A DNA stretch of 64,000 nucleotides from Panagrolaimus kolymaensis. Lineage: Eukaryota > Nematoda > Chromadorea > Rhabditida > Panagrolaimidae. The notes beneath the pieces were generated by a model. It saw only the letters and a program-made list of their open reading frames with translations. It did not search any database and was not told the origin of the DNA. The stretch is taken from the NCBI GenBank assembly GCA_028622995.1, contig JAJQJQ010000018.1, positions 1 through 64,000 of the forward strand, given 5' to 3'. The translations under genes and the position numbers were made by a program. This document shows positions 35,601 to 48,318 of this stretch, piece after piece (the stretch's first letter is position 1; each line of letters begins with the position of its first letter).

Positions 35601-37282
35601 GATTGATGAAGTTACAAAAAATATATATTTTCCCCTGAGTTTATTATTATTATTGCTTTGAAAATGATGACCTTAAGGATGGAGGAGGTGGAACTTTAGC
35701 ATGCGCGGTCATTCATTCAGCCACTAAGTCAGTCCGACGACATGCCACTCGCTTTAAGGGCGGGTCCAAAACAACTTTTGATTCATTTTTTTGAACGTAA
35801 GCAAGTTTTCATGCTTTTGGCTTTTGTGTCTCTCACGCAACCGGGCCCAACCCATTTATTCGCAGCTGTTTTGTGGCTGCTTTACCGCCTTTAGTGTGTG
35901 TTACACTTTTTTTAATGAACGGCGATACAAATAAATATTATGGCTTTAAGGGTTGGGCCAAAATATACGTGAACGAAAGGCGAAGCCATCAACGTTGTAG
36001 GTAAATCGTTATGATTTGATGACAAAAAAGCTGAAATTTTGAATGAAAGGAAAAAAATAATTTTTTGGTATATTTCCCAAGATACAAATAAAGAATGTGT
36101 AAATTTCCATTTCATGAAAAAAAAGTTCAATAACAAAACATAAAATTTTATAAAAATGGAAAAGAAAAAAATTGTTTCATTGACAGACGTTTTTTTGCAA
36201 AAAATGTCACGCAAAAGAATAATAATTGCTTCGACTAAAAGTTAAAAAGCAAAAGAATGGAATTAATAGTTGTTTTTTTATTTTCCATTTCCAAAGTTTT
36301 TTTTTGATAAAAAAAAAATAACGCACTACAAAGAAAAAAACGACTGATGTAACCGTTTTTCCAATAATGGTTTTTTTTTATCTCGGTCATAACCTGCAAA
36401 TTTCACAACTTTTTTTTCTCAGGATTAATGATGATTAATTTTTTCTTCTTCTGCAATTTACTGAACAGTTCTCTCACCTTAAAAATAAAATGAAGAAGTA
36501 AAAATGAACTTTCAATAAAAATGGATAAGTTTTTGAAAATGACCTAGAATAAACAAAATCGAGAAACAATTTTTTGTGATGATTTCAATCGTATTTGGAT
36601 ATTAAATTAGGATTGCATGCATCTCATCTTCTTCAAAATTCATCGTCTCCTTGTGTCTGATGAATACTTTAAAAAGTAAAGTACTCCTTCAAATGAAAGT
36701 TGTTGCTCAAAATTATTTATGCGACTTTTTTCATGTAAAATTCCTTCTTCAAAAATAAACAACTAAAAATAAGATCCCGGATGGATGACGTAAAAAAATT
36801 TTACTAAATAAATATGTAATTCTGTCACTTTAAGTTAACCAACCTGTGATCCTTTTTTGAGCAAAAAAAAATTAAGATATCCCTTTTCTTTTTCAAAATA
36901 CAAACAGAATTAGTTAAAACTGATTTCGTTTGATTTTAATTTGGTACTTTCATTTTTTTCTTCTTCTTTAGTTTGTGATCGACTACCAACTAAATTCATC
37001 CGAGATAAAATTAAGTATAAAAACGGAAGGGATAAATTAAAAAAATTGGATCATCGCAAATTTTCTGTTTTTCTTTTCTCCTTTTCTTTTATAATCAATT
37101 TTAAAGAAAATGAAGAAAGAAAAAAACATTTGAAACTTAATTTTCTTCTTTTTATAACCAAGGCTTTAGTTTTATCGTTTTAAAATTATTCCTTTTGACG
37201 TGGTATTTTACATAAATATGTAACAAACTTTATTAATTGTATGTATTTTTAGGTGATAGCCACCTTTAAACTACCAGTAATA
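35601..37282. other. Intergenic between divergent genes
   Basis: 1.7 kb holding the promoters of the insulin-like gene (minus) and the lectin-domain gene (plus). A GC-richer stretch at about 35,690-35,900 stands out but contains no recognised motif. A splice-acceptor-like TATTTTTAG ends near 37,253, before the next gene's ATG. Confidence 0.45.
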
Positions 37283-40200
37283 ATGGGCATTTTGTTAAAT
37301 ATTTTCACTTTAAGTATGTAATTTTTGTCATTTTCAAAAAAAAATTACCCAAACTATATTTAAAATTGCTAATATTTAGGTATTTTATGTGTTGTTGCCG
37401 CCAAATTAGATTCTAATGAAGATCCAGTTCCTGTGACAAAAGAGTACAGATTTCATCGGCGTCCATCTCACGGCATATCAGATCCAGGATCACCATGGAT
37501 AACAGGACCTAATAATAAAAAATACCAATTCCATGTTGGTCGACAATCATGGCTTGCAGCTCGTGAACATTGTCTTGGGCAAAATAGTGATTTGGTTACA
37601 ATTTCAACTCAAAAAGAATTGGTTTGTGTCTCAATTTGCTACATACCTTTATTGTAGAATGTTTTTAGGAATGGATTCTTGCTCATTATAGCCCACAATT
37701 TCCAAATCTTAAAGATCGTCTCGTTCAAATAGGTTTGATGATTGATATGCAACAAGGCACACGTGAATGGCATTGGGTTAATAAAAACCCTTTAAACCAG
37801 GATATCCTTTCATGGATTTCGGGTGAACCTTTTGATCACGCTGGTGGTCGTGAACGTTGCGCCCTTCTTCGAGTGAATGAAGAAAGTATCGATGATGTGG
37901 ATTGTGATTTACCCGGCAATGTGGATACTATGTATCGTTTTGTATGTGAACGAACTCATGAAGAGCATGTAAAGGTAAAAATATTTAGAGAAAAAAAAAC
38001 ATTTTGGTAATTATACTTATTCGCTTTTAGCACGAAGAAGTTAATAATCCTCTATGGAAAAAATTGCAAGATATCTTGGATTTCTTTGGCATCAGTGGTG
38101 GACAAACTACAAAAACAGGTGATGATAAAAATGTTACTCGTCCTGGAGAAGGTGAAGAGGATTATTGGGAGGCCATGAAAACAAATGAAACAACAACAAC
38201 CGCATCCAAGCTAGTTGCAAACAAAGTTGAAAAGGAAGAACAAATTGTTGTATCCACAACTGCAATTACAAATGCGGCCAAAAGTGAAGATATTGAAGGC
38301 TCGGGTGTTGAAGCCGATAATGAAATTATTAAACCCATAGTGTTTCCTCCTGCTCAAGCTAAAGCTGCTAAAACTCTTGACAGTACATTAGTGTCGGATG
38401 AGTTAATTCTGCCCGAAACCCTTGAAAAAAATAATGAAAAAGAAACAAATGAATCAACCACAACCGAAGAAGCTAAAACTACAAATTCTCCCGATGTTGT
38501 AATTTTAGAAACCGCTTCCATTGAAACTACTCGAACTACAAAAGCTGACCCTTTGGATAAACCTAAGAAACCAGCTATGGAAATAATTTACATTGATGCA
38601 CTACAAAAAAATATGGAAAAACTTGAAAATATTGTGAGTGCCGTGGAAAAAATGATTGATCCTCTTGAAGGCCTCGCTGCACCTCCACCATCTAAATCAA
38701 AACTTGATGAAGGAATTGTAAAAAAAGAAAACAGTAATGAAAAAAAGGTGAGGTTTCTGGATTCTGATGAAGAATTCTTTGCTCCCATCTTTGGCGACTA
38801 TCAACCTCGCTTCGAAGCTGCACCTCATCGGCCATCTCCGCCACCATCGTCCCGGCCACATCGCTTCCATTTTACCCAAGATGACGTTCCAACAATAGAT
38901 GGAGCCATGTTAGGAATGCTTCATCATTTGCTTAATCTCAATCAAATGGCTTTTATGGGTGCAATCTAATAAAATCTTTTTTCCCTTTTTTATGTCTTTG
39001 TTTTGGTTGCTAATAATTTAAATATATATTTTTAATAAAATTTGCTATGGGTATCTTATTTATTTTTGGTAGTTGGTTGCATTTACATTTTTTTCATTTT
39101 TATTTGCTTTTTTTCTCATCCCATTTTTTTAATACTCTATTGGCTTAATGGAAGATATTTTCTTTTAGGAAGGAGAAATAGAGACTTTAAAGCCCACATT
39201 TGAAATTGAATCAACGAATGAGACCATAAACGAAAACGATGCTGCTCATAGCTTTAATAATAATGCAACTGGTAAGTATTAGTTAGTTAACTTTGACCTT
39301 TAGTTTACTAAAATAAAAACAACCAAAGCCTTGTTTTGTTTATAGACGCAGATAATGAAATTAATGAAAAGAAAGAAGGAAATGAAAAGGATACGGTAGA
39401 TGCAATGGAAAAAGATTTTGATGAAGCAGAACATGAAGCAAAGGCACATCCAAATGTGAATAGTGGAGATTTGGTTGTTACACCTGAACACAAAGAAAAT
39501 ATTGAATTGTGCGAAAATGAAAACGAAAATGAAAAAGAGAAGGTAGAAGAAAAAATGGAAGAAGGAGATCGCCGCGTAAAAATTCATACTTTCCTTAAAA
39601 CTTTGCATCGTTTCCTTAATCGAGCTTCAGCAAAAGATTTAAAGGAACTTGTTGAGGAAAGCAAGAAAAATGGCACTTCCCTTTTGGATCGTTTAAATGA
39701 ATCCATTTCAAATGCAGCTGAAACCCAAATAGATAAAATGGAAACACTCAAACAAAAAATAAATGAATCCATTGGATCCGATGATGAAAGCGTCGTACAT
39801 AAACAACCCGAAAATGAAAACAAGCGTGAGAATGATATTTCAACTACTATTATTCCCGCTGTTATTAAAGGTCATGATTTACTACAAATTTCAAGCGTGG
39901 AAAATAATAATAATACAAACGAAGAAAATAATAAAATTGAAAGTACAACGGCTGCTGTTGTTAATGAACCCGAAATTTTGTCAACAGTAGTAACAACAAC
40001 GTCTGAGAATTCTACCACCAACGACAAAGTTGATGAAAAAGCTACCACCAACATTGATGTTGATGAATCAGGAAGTACTACAATTTCAAATGAAAATAGC
40101 GAGAAACCGGATAACGACGATGATAAAGTAGGTGCAGAAATTTTAAGCGGAAATATTACACTTGATGATGAAGGAAGCGTTGAAAAAAATAACAGCAGCA

Positions 40201-40890
40201 GTGATATAGTTGAAAAAGAAGAGTCAAAAGCAATTTTTGAAAATAAAAATGAAAGTGAAAGCATCAATTTGAATGCAACCAATGGTTCAACTAATACTTC
40301 GGAAAGTGGCGAAGATAAAAAAGATGATGAAGAAGAGGAAGGCCATGAAGTGACTTTCACAATTTATCTTCCAACGGCCAAAAATGATAAAAACGCATCG
40401 GAAGAAATTAAAGAATCTAAAGAAAAAGCGGATGATGTAAAAGGGGAACCCAAATCGCGTGCTGATAGATTTCCTTCCAAAGTTTGTTTATTCTTAAAAA
40501 AAATTATTTTTAAAGAATTCAAGCATTTTTCTCTTTTTTCAGAAAGAAGACGATAGTGTATTCCCAACGCCACGTTTTGATTTATTGAAACCCGAAGAAC
40601 TTAAAGAAATCCCAGCAGACATTAGTAAAGCCATAAAAAAAGAAGCAAATGATATTGGAAAAATTTATGATGATTTTAATAAAAAAATCGACACGTCTGC
40701 ACTTTTAAAAAGAATTGAAGAAAGTGAAAAGCGTCGATTAAAGGGACTTGAGCCACTTCCAATCGCAAATGTAGAACCCAAAGTTACTCTCGCTCCAAGC
40801 CATGATGAAGTTGAACAAAAAGCCATGCGGGAATTGGAAAGCCTCTTCGAAGATTTGGGTCGAAACTTCCAACAAATTGTTCAAGGCTAA
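37283..40890 (+). CDS. C-type lectin domain protein with long acidic proteoglycan-like tail
   Basis: Exons 37,283-37,313, 37,380-37,621, 37,669-37,974, 38,031-38,747, 39,169-39,271, 39,346-40,481 and 40,543-40,890 join in phase to 960 residues. Signal peptide MGILLNIFTLSILCVVAA; one C-type lectin-like domain over about residues 40-190 (WLAAREHC, DLVTIST, WHWVN, RERCALL, YRFVCE). Calcium-site motifs are changed: EPF for EPN and no WND. The rest is low-complexity Glu/Thr/Asn-rich. It includes EDIEGSGVEADNE (Ser about 284), which matches the acidic Ser-Gly context used for chondroitin attachment, and many NxS/T sites. Alternative end: exon 4 can read through its donor at 38,748 to a stop at 38,967-38,969 (505 residues, with AATAAA near 39,035). 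Probably secreted matrix protein; ligand unknown. The exon series is well supported; the proteoglycan role is inferred. Confidence 0.8.
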
Positions 40891-41065
40891 AAGAATTGAA
40901 TAAAATTTCTTAATTTTTTTAAACATTCCAAAATGCGTTTATTGTAATTTTTTAAAGCTCATCAGAAAATAATTATGCAACGACAAAATAATGTTAAATA
41001 TTTACAAATTTACAGTAAGAATAAAAATAATAAATTATGCATCATATAAATAAAATAAAGAAAGT

Positions 41066-41749
41066 TTAAAAGAAAGCACTTCCAAGTTTAGGAATGGCTC
41101 GAGCTATAGCATTTTTACTTCGTAATATTCCATATCCACATAAACCACTGAAAACAGCAATAGGGAATGAAGTTGTAACTACACCAAAAACAACTCCAAG
41201 GCCCACAGAACTAATAATGGTAGACTGAATACTTTCACGATCGCCGTATCGACATTCTTTAGCGAAATGTTCGCAATTATTGTAAATAACATTATATCCA
41301 CTTGTTCCAAGTTTATACACGGCTCTTGCATATATGACACAGGGAGGAAAGGGTTTCCTTCGAGAATCCATGGAATTATTTATCCTACATTGGCAACCAG
41401 CGGATATAACTGCAATGGGATCACTTCGAACATGGGCACTACTTCCATTAAAAGTTAATTTAGAGCGAATTTCTGTTTTGTTTTCTATTCCAAAGTCGCT
41501 TGCTTCAGTTGAAAGATGTACAGCACAATGTCGGTTATCAACCAAACCTATATAAAGAGCCCAGTGCTAAAAAAACCACTCCTTTTTATTTTCATTTTTC
41601 TCGCTCAAATGATAAGAGGAAAAAAAACTCACAGTATAAGCAATTCGAGCGCCCACAATTCTTCGAAACTCTATTAGATCGCCAAGTTCCAGTTGTTCAA
41701 CTAATAAATCAGCTGACATCCATTGAGTTTGTAGTTTGCCCGGCTCCAT
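41066..41749 (-). CDS. LRAT/PLAAT-like acyltransferase (205 aa)
   Basis: Two exons, 41,749-41,633 and 41,566-41,066, phase 0. The product matches the NlpC/P60-related LRAT/HRASLS (PLAAT) family, thiol acyltransferases or phospholipases that act on membrane lipids. Visible: GDLIEF near the N-terminus, HWALYIG with catalytic H40, AVHL with H56, and NCEHFAKECRYG with the catalytic C137. A hydrophobic C-terminal segment (residues about 150-180) would anchor it in a membrane, as in PLAAT proteins. Length is slightly above the human enzymes (about 160-170). The gene lies downstream of the bHLH gene on the same strand with a gap of about 370 nt, too long for a typical nematode operon. Substrate unknown. 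Confidence 0.88.
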
Positions 41750-42120
41750 TTTTTTTATGGAATGGAAAATAGTAAATATTTAAAAATAAATGCTACAATA
41801 ACGAAAAAATTTTAATTACTATGCCATGCCAAAAATAATATTATCACGAGATAATAGAATAAGAAAAGTGAATGAAAAAAAAATGTGAACTATTATTTCC
41901 ACAAAAAAAAAGAAGCAAGTAACTATTTTTTAGCACAATGCACGCTCATTTCCCTTTTTTGGTGCTATTTTTTTCCTCTGTTTTTGACTTGTTTTTTTAA
42001 CTCTCTTATTTTCAGACGTAATCGAGAATTTTTAAATTTTAAAGTTTTTTTAAAATAAAAACATCTTTATCACGCAAATATGTGAGACTTTATTTTTAGA
42101 ATAAAAAAAAGTACAAATGT

Positions 42121-42502
42121 TTATTCGTTTTTTGAATTTTCAATACTGCTGCTGGCGGAGGCATTTTCAGCTTCAAGGGACTTGATTTTTGATTTGAGTT
42201 GTTCAATCGAAATTCGCAGTTCATCAATGGCTTTTGTCTGAAAAAAATAAAATTTAATTGCAAACAATAAAACCTTTTCTAATGTTTACCTGCATAATGA
42301 TATGATTTTTTGCAAGTAACAACGTAGCTATTTTAGATAGCTTTCTCACAGTTGTTCCATGCGCATATGGAATGACACTTCGTAATTCATCTAAAGCGCC
42401 ATTGAGGTCATGCATTCGACATCGTTCACGATAGTTGATAGTCATACGAAGATTTGAATCCATGATGTCCGAATCAGAATTGGATGAAGAAGTTTTACCC
42501 AT
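42121..42502 (-). CDS. Short bHLH factor, HLH-17/Olig/beta3-like (109 aa)
   Basis: Two exons, 42,502-42,290 and 42,237-42,121, phase 0. Residues about 18-71 are a bHLH domain of the Olig/BHLHE22 group (C. elegans hlh-17/31/32): basic region [12 protein letters not shown] with the DNA-contacting Glu-Arg pair, then [29 protein letters not shown] and HIIMQ, nearly invariant in this group. The C-terminus is a short helix, possibly coiled coil ([14 protein letters not shown]). The protein is only 109 residues and has almost nothing outside the domain. RCRMH replaces the usual RRRMH. Likely a nuclear transcription regulator in neurons or glia, by family. An upstream coding exon cannot be excluded, but the ATG used is in frame and fits. 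Confidence 0.9.
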
Positions 42503-43707
42503 AAATCCTAAAACTCAAACAACTTTATTTTTTAATAATAATAAAAAAGACAGTGCTTTTGTTTTGTTTTTGTCTTCAAAGTAAAAAAAGGATATTTATT
42601 TGTTCGAGTAAAAAACGGCAAAGTTAGTTATCAATCATGGTTAGCTCAAATATGAAGTGACAAAAAAAGCAAAGTCATGACATTTTTTATTGTTTGTTTC
42701 GGAAGCCGAAAAACATAAAGCGTTCGCGCCTCTTTGAAGATAGACGATCCTTTTTTTCTATCTTCTTTGATGCCAGATGCATCCATTCCAAGCACAAAAA
42801 GAATGAAAAATCCAACAACAACAAGTGCCAAAATAAAAATGGCAACAAGCAGCGATTTATAATGGTAGAGCAGCAACAGCATATTAATAAGCAGCAAATC
42901 GACACCCCATCTTCGTTTCATTAGCATTGCAAATTGTGTTTCTAAAAACAATGAATAAGAAGTTGCGCTAAATTGGTGGTTTTCATTTTAATAAAAAATA
43001 AATAGAAATTAATATTTTATTTTTTTTATTTTTGAATAAATTTTAAAACTATGCCATTTTACATAAAATAATATTTTAATAACTAATTTATTTAAAGGTA
43101 AAATGAAACAGTAACAAACGGTACTTAAAAATTTTTTAACATTCAAGTATTGATAAAAAAATTAATTTATTTTTCCATATTTTAATGATCGTGTCTTGGG
43201 CTAAAATATATGTTAAAAAAGTTTATTTAAAAAAATTTCAAATACAAAAAAAGCAATAAAATTGTAAGATAAAGAAAAAATGCAATTTACAGTTACCAGC
43301 TTAGGAAATAAATAAATATTAAATTCCTTTAAAGCTTTATACCCTCAAAAATACTTTTTTGAGTAATACAAAAGTCATGCAATAATTTCCTTTCATTTTT
43401 GTCTATTTTTTTTATTTAACGACAGGGAGATTAAAACCTTTAGTCATTATGAATTAGAGAAAAGGATAGATATTTGTCTTTTGTCAAAATCTCATATTAA
43501 AATACGCCAACATATTTTTATATATACGAAAGCAAACAATAATCAGCTTTGTTGTCGTTGACGACGATGGATAATACAGTGAAGATGAGAATCTTATGGT
43601 AAAAAATGAAATGAAATGTAAAAAAGTCATTACTTCTCACATTTCATTTCTTTCTTTTTCATTTTAATTATTTTAGAGTTTTTGAGTTAAAGTGAAAAAG
43701 TGAGTGG
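42503..43707. other. Intergenic between divergent genes
   Basis: 1.2 kb of AT-rich DNA between the bHLH gene (minus) and the guanylate cyclase gene (plus). A splice-acceptor-like TTATTTTAG ends at 43,676, consistent with trans-splicing of the cyclase mRNA. Nothing else supported. Confidence 0.5.
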
Positions 43708-46700
43708 ATGTGTCAAAAATTTAAAATGCTGATTTCTTATTCTTCTTTTTTGATTATATCGGCAATTGTGATTGTAACAGCGGATACAGAACGCGAAAAA
43801 CGTCAAAATCAACATTCAACGACGGCGGCAGAAGCAGCACATTCACATGCAACAAATGCATCTTCTGATGATTACACTGGATCAAATTATACTTCGTTAA
43901 AATCTCAAACTGATTTAAAAGCGGATGTTAATGGTAAAGTTGTGATTAAAGTTGGACATATTGGAGCGATGGGAGTTTTACCGAATGATCACCAAATATT
44001 GAATGTTAGTCGAATGCAACTTTTGGATGAAGGAATACTTGGAAAAAATTTTGATTTTGAGTAAGCATGTTTGAGACTGTTTTTGTAGACTTCTTAATTT
44101 TTTTTAGAATTATTTCGGTTGCTGGCTGTGGGGAATCATTTGAAGGCGTTGCAGTTGCGGCTCAAATGTATCACGTTGATCAAGTTCGGGCTTTTATTGG
44201 GCCTTATTGTAATGGAGGTAAGAGAAACTTAAAAATTTATTTAGTGTTAAAATGCATTCGTAAAACATTCCAGAATTGGATGCTGTTGCTAAAATGAGCT
44301 CATTTTGGAATATTCCCGTAATTTCTTATATGGCTACCGCCACTGCACTTTCGGATCGAAACATTTATAAAACACTTGCAAGAATTTCATCAAAAAATAC
44401 TAATTCCATCGCAAAAGCGGTTGTGAAATTATTCGAACATTACGGATGGAAAAGAGTATGTCACAAAAAAAATATGTCTAATACTTCCATAAATAAGCTT
44501 CTTTACATTTTTGGCTTTTTTAATTTTCTAGATTGCTATCGTCACAAATACTGGCGCACTTGCGTATGAAAGAGTTCAAGGTTTTGAAGAAGAATTTCGA
44601 AAATCCGGAATCATGACAACTTCAAAAATTATGTTTGAAGAAGGATGGAATTCAACAGATATTATTCGAAGCAATTTATTGAATGATATTGAAAATAATG
44701 CAAGAAGTAAGAAAAAACAAACAAAAAAGTTCAAACGATTTTATGCAAAATATTTTTTAGTTGTAATTTGTATTTTTTCTGCAACTCGAGAATTAACTCG
44801 AGAATTTATGCAAGCAGTTTTTACTCAAAAAATGAATAGTGCTGAATATGCCTTTATTTTGCCTTGGTTGCAAGCAGGCCCCAAAGATACTTCACCTTGG
44901 ATTGGAGCAAGTGGTGAAACTCTTCAAGAAGTAAAAGAGCATTATGCAAATGCTATCATTGTAGGATTAAAAAGAACTATGAAAAGTAATAAACTTGAAT
45001 GGTTTTAGATTGATGATGTAAATGGATTTGATAATACGTTCGTGGATAATTTTATTAAAAGTATTGAAAAATATGGTATGTCCAAGGAGAGCATCGACGT
45101 GGTAAGTCATCCTTTTTACTGTTTGTAAAAACTTGTATTCAATATCTTTTTAGTCAAATATCTTCAGTTATATTCACCTTTATGACTCTTTAAAGCTCTA
45201 TGCTTTGGCTGCCGTAAAGGCATATAAAAATTCAGGAAATAATATTTCTGCAATAACTAATGGCCGACTTATATGGAATAATATGCGACGACTGAGCTTT
45301 GAAGGTTATCTTTTAGAAAAGAGTTTTTAAACTTCACTTTTTTGGCGATACAAAAGTTTCATTTTTTTATACATAAAGTATACATTCAGGAATAGGAATT
45401 TCTTCTACAGGTACCGCGGGAACTGTCCTTATGGATGATTTAGCTGATAGAGCTCCCCAATTTGCTGCATTTTTTATTTCTCCCAGTCGTGATAAAGTTA
45501 TGAAAATGGTTAATATGGTATCAGTAGCTATTCCAAATTGTAATAGTGCGAATAATAATAGTGGTTGCTTCGATTTGGTAAGAAGAGTTTTTTTTTATCT
45601 TTAGCTTCTTAACTTTTATCTTCGTCTTATTTTGCAGAAGTTGACTGACGTTATTAGCGGATTTTGGCCAAGTGAAAATGGTAGCATGCCAGTTGATGAA
45701 CCGATTTGTGGGTTTAAAGGCCAAAAGTGCTCGTATATGGTTGAAATAGCTATTGGAAGTACATTACTTGGATTAATTATTTTGACTGCATCAACATATG
45801 TTTTGTATCGATATTGGTATGATTATCTCTAGAAAAACATAAATTTAAAAATTCTTTAATTTTTCTAAAATTATAGTCAAGCACGCGCATTAGATCAAAT
45901 GCCATGGAGAGTTTTTCATGATGATTTGCGTATGATTGATGATGAACAAGCTCGTTCTTTGGTATGTCTGTCTGAAGCCTTGCTTTTCTTTTTAAAAAAG
46001 GAAGTACATACTTAGATTTCATTGGGAAGTGCAAATACGAAGCTAAGTAATATGAGCACAGGAGCAAAAAGGCATGCTATTATGGGAGTTAACACACATG
46101 CCACATATCATCAATATCCACAAAAACGTCCAATTAAATTTAATAAAGCTGATTTGATACTTTTAACTCAGGTACTAAAATGTTCTTGAGATAAAAAATG
46201 TAATATACAAATTTGATAGATGAAACAAGCAATTCATGATAATATTAATCCATTCCTTGGAATTGCTTTTAATGAAAAAGAACAAATGCTTGTTTTATGG
46301 AAATTTTGTTCACGTGGAACCGTTCAAGATATTATTTACAATAAAAATATGTCTCTTGATGAAAAATTCCATGGTGCTTTTGTTAGAGATATTACTTTGG
46401 TAAGTGATAATATTTGTACTTTGTTTTTTAAACTTTATAACAACAACAAAATTAGGGCCTCGAATATCTTCATTTATCTTTAATTGGCTTTCATGGTTCT
46501 TTGACTCCATGGGCTTGTGTAATTGATCGAAATTGGACCGTGCGTTTAACCGATTATGGCATAGCTAATGCTTTGGAGCGTTGGGAAAAAGAAGGTGCAA
46601 TTAATATTGAAGCTCTACAATCTGATGACGACAAATCTCAAGCTGCACAAAAAACATGTATGTAATTTTAATAGCCTATAATTGCTCCATTTTGCAAGGA

Positions 46701-48318
46701 AAAGCGCTACCCTTTTATTTCAGCTTCACTTTATCATGCACCAGAATTTATAAAGAATCGTCAACATAATAAACGAAGTCGAATGGACGAAAATTGGGTA
46801 GCACAAAGTAAATCTCGTCGACAATCAGGAGATATTTATGCATTTGGAATGGTTATGTATGAAATTCTTTTTCGGTCTTTACCATACCCTGAAGGAACGG
46901 ATGTGAATGCATTGGCACAAAATGTTATGGAATCTGGTCGCCCCATTCGGCCACAAGTTCAAGATTCAAGTAAAGTCCATCCCGATTTATATGCACTTTT
47001 AACAGATTGTTGGAGTGAAAATCCCGAAATTCGACCAAGCATTCGAAGAGTTCGGTTAAACACAGAAATGATATTAAAAACGTAAGATACAAAAAATAAA
47101 AGCAAAATTGTATCAAATTACTCTTTTTTAGAAAAGGTTCATTAGTTGATCAAATGATGCGAGTTATGGAAACGGTAAAAATCACTAAATATACAACCTT
47201 TTATAATTGCTGCTTTTTCAGTATGCAAATAATTTAGAAAAGCTTGTAAAGGAAAGAACTGGAATGTTAGAGGAAGCAAATATAAAAGCTGATAAACTTC
47301 TCAACCAATTATTACCAAAATATGTTGCAAACGAACTAAAACTGGGAAGACCTGTTGCTCCAAAACTTTACAATACTGCTACAGTAATTTTTTCTGATAT
47401 TGTTGGTTTCACAAAACTTTGTTCCACTTCAACCCCTTTGGAAGTTGTAAATATGCTCAATGGCATTTATACTGGCTTTGATGAAAGGATTCAAAAGCAT
47501 GGAGCATATAAAGTGCGTTTTCTTTTTTCTTTCTTTTTTTGCAAACAAAATTAAAATAATATAATTAATTGACGTGATGCAAAAAAACTGAAAGAAAGAA
47601 AAGTTTATATTTATTTTTAGGTTGAAACAATTGGTGATGCTTACATGGTAGTTTCGGGCATCCCAGAAGAAAATGGAATTAATCATGTTAAATGCATATC
47701 AGATATATCTCTTGAGATGCGCACAGTAAGAAATAGACTTTTTTATTTATATATAATTAAATTATACATAATGACGCCATCATTTTTACATCCGTTTCAT
47801 TTCATTTCTTTACTCTCTTTTTTTTAGTTTTTACTTGATTACGAAGTTCCTCATCGTAAACGTGAAAGGATCAAATGTCGTTGGGGTTTCCACACTGGAG
47901 CAGTGGCTGCTGGCGTAGTTGGGTTAACTGCCCCACGTTATTGTCTCTTTGGGGATACGGTAATTTAGCAACAAAAAAATGAAAAATAGTTTGCAAAATA
48001 TAAAACATTAAAAAACACTTTTAAGGTTAATACAGCTTCGAGAATGGAAAGCACAGGTTTACCAGAAATGATACAAATTAGTCAAGCATCATTTGACATT
48101 TTATCTTCTAAATTCCCTATGTTCCGATGCATCAAGCGTGGAGAAATTGAAATTAAGGCATGCATTAACTTATTTATGGAAACTCTTTAATCGTTCTTTA
48201 TTTATTTATTTTATTTTTTTAGGGAAAAGGACTCTGTACAACTTATTGGCTTGATGGAAAAGAAAATGAAGAAGCTGTATATCAACAACAGCTCAAAAAT
48301 TTTGATAAATTATTTTAA
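43708..48318 (+). CDS. Receptor-type guanylate cyclase (gcy family, 20 exons)
   Basis: Twenty exons add up to 1,136 residues without a frame break. A single-pass membrane protein that makes cGMP. Signal peptide after Met-7 ([19 protein letters not shown]); a periplasmic-binding-like ectodomain ([38 protein letters not shown]); a membrane helix at about residues 515-540 ([19 protein letters not shown]); a kinase-homology domain with LTDYG but no HRD catalytic loop; a short coiled coil ([20 protein letters not shown]); and a cyclase domain ([50 protein letters not shown]). Metal-binding Asp residues are present. The intron at 48,158 has a GC donor. The start could be ATG 43,708 or 43,726. Sensory ligand and exact gcy ortholog are not determinable here. 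Confidence 0.93.

Noticed and set aside
38588..38879. Minus-strand frames opposite the lectin-tail exons
   Set aside because: Antisense shadows of Glu/Ser/Pro-rich coding sequence.
41750..42120. Operon of the bHLH and LRAT-like genes
   Set aside because: Same strand and order, but the gap is about 370 nt and each has its own plausible 3' signal. Not enough evidence.
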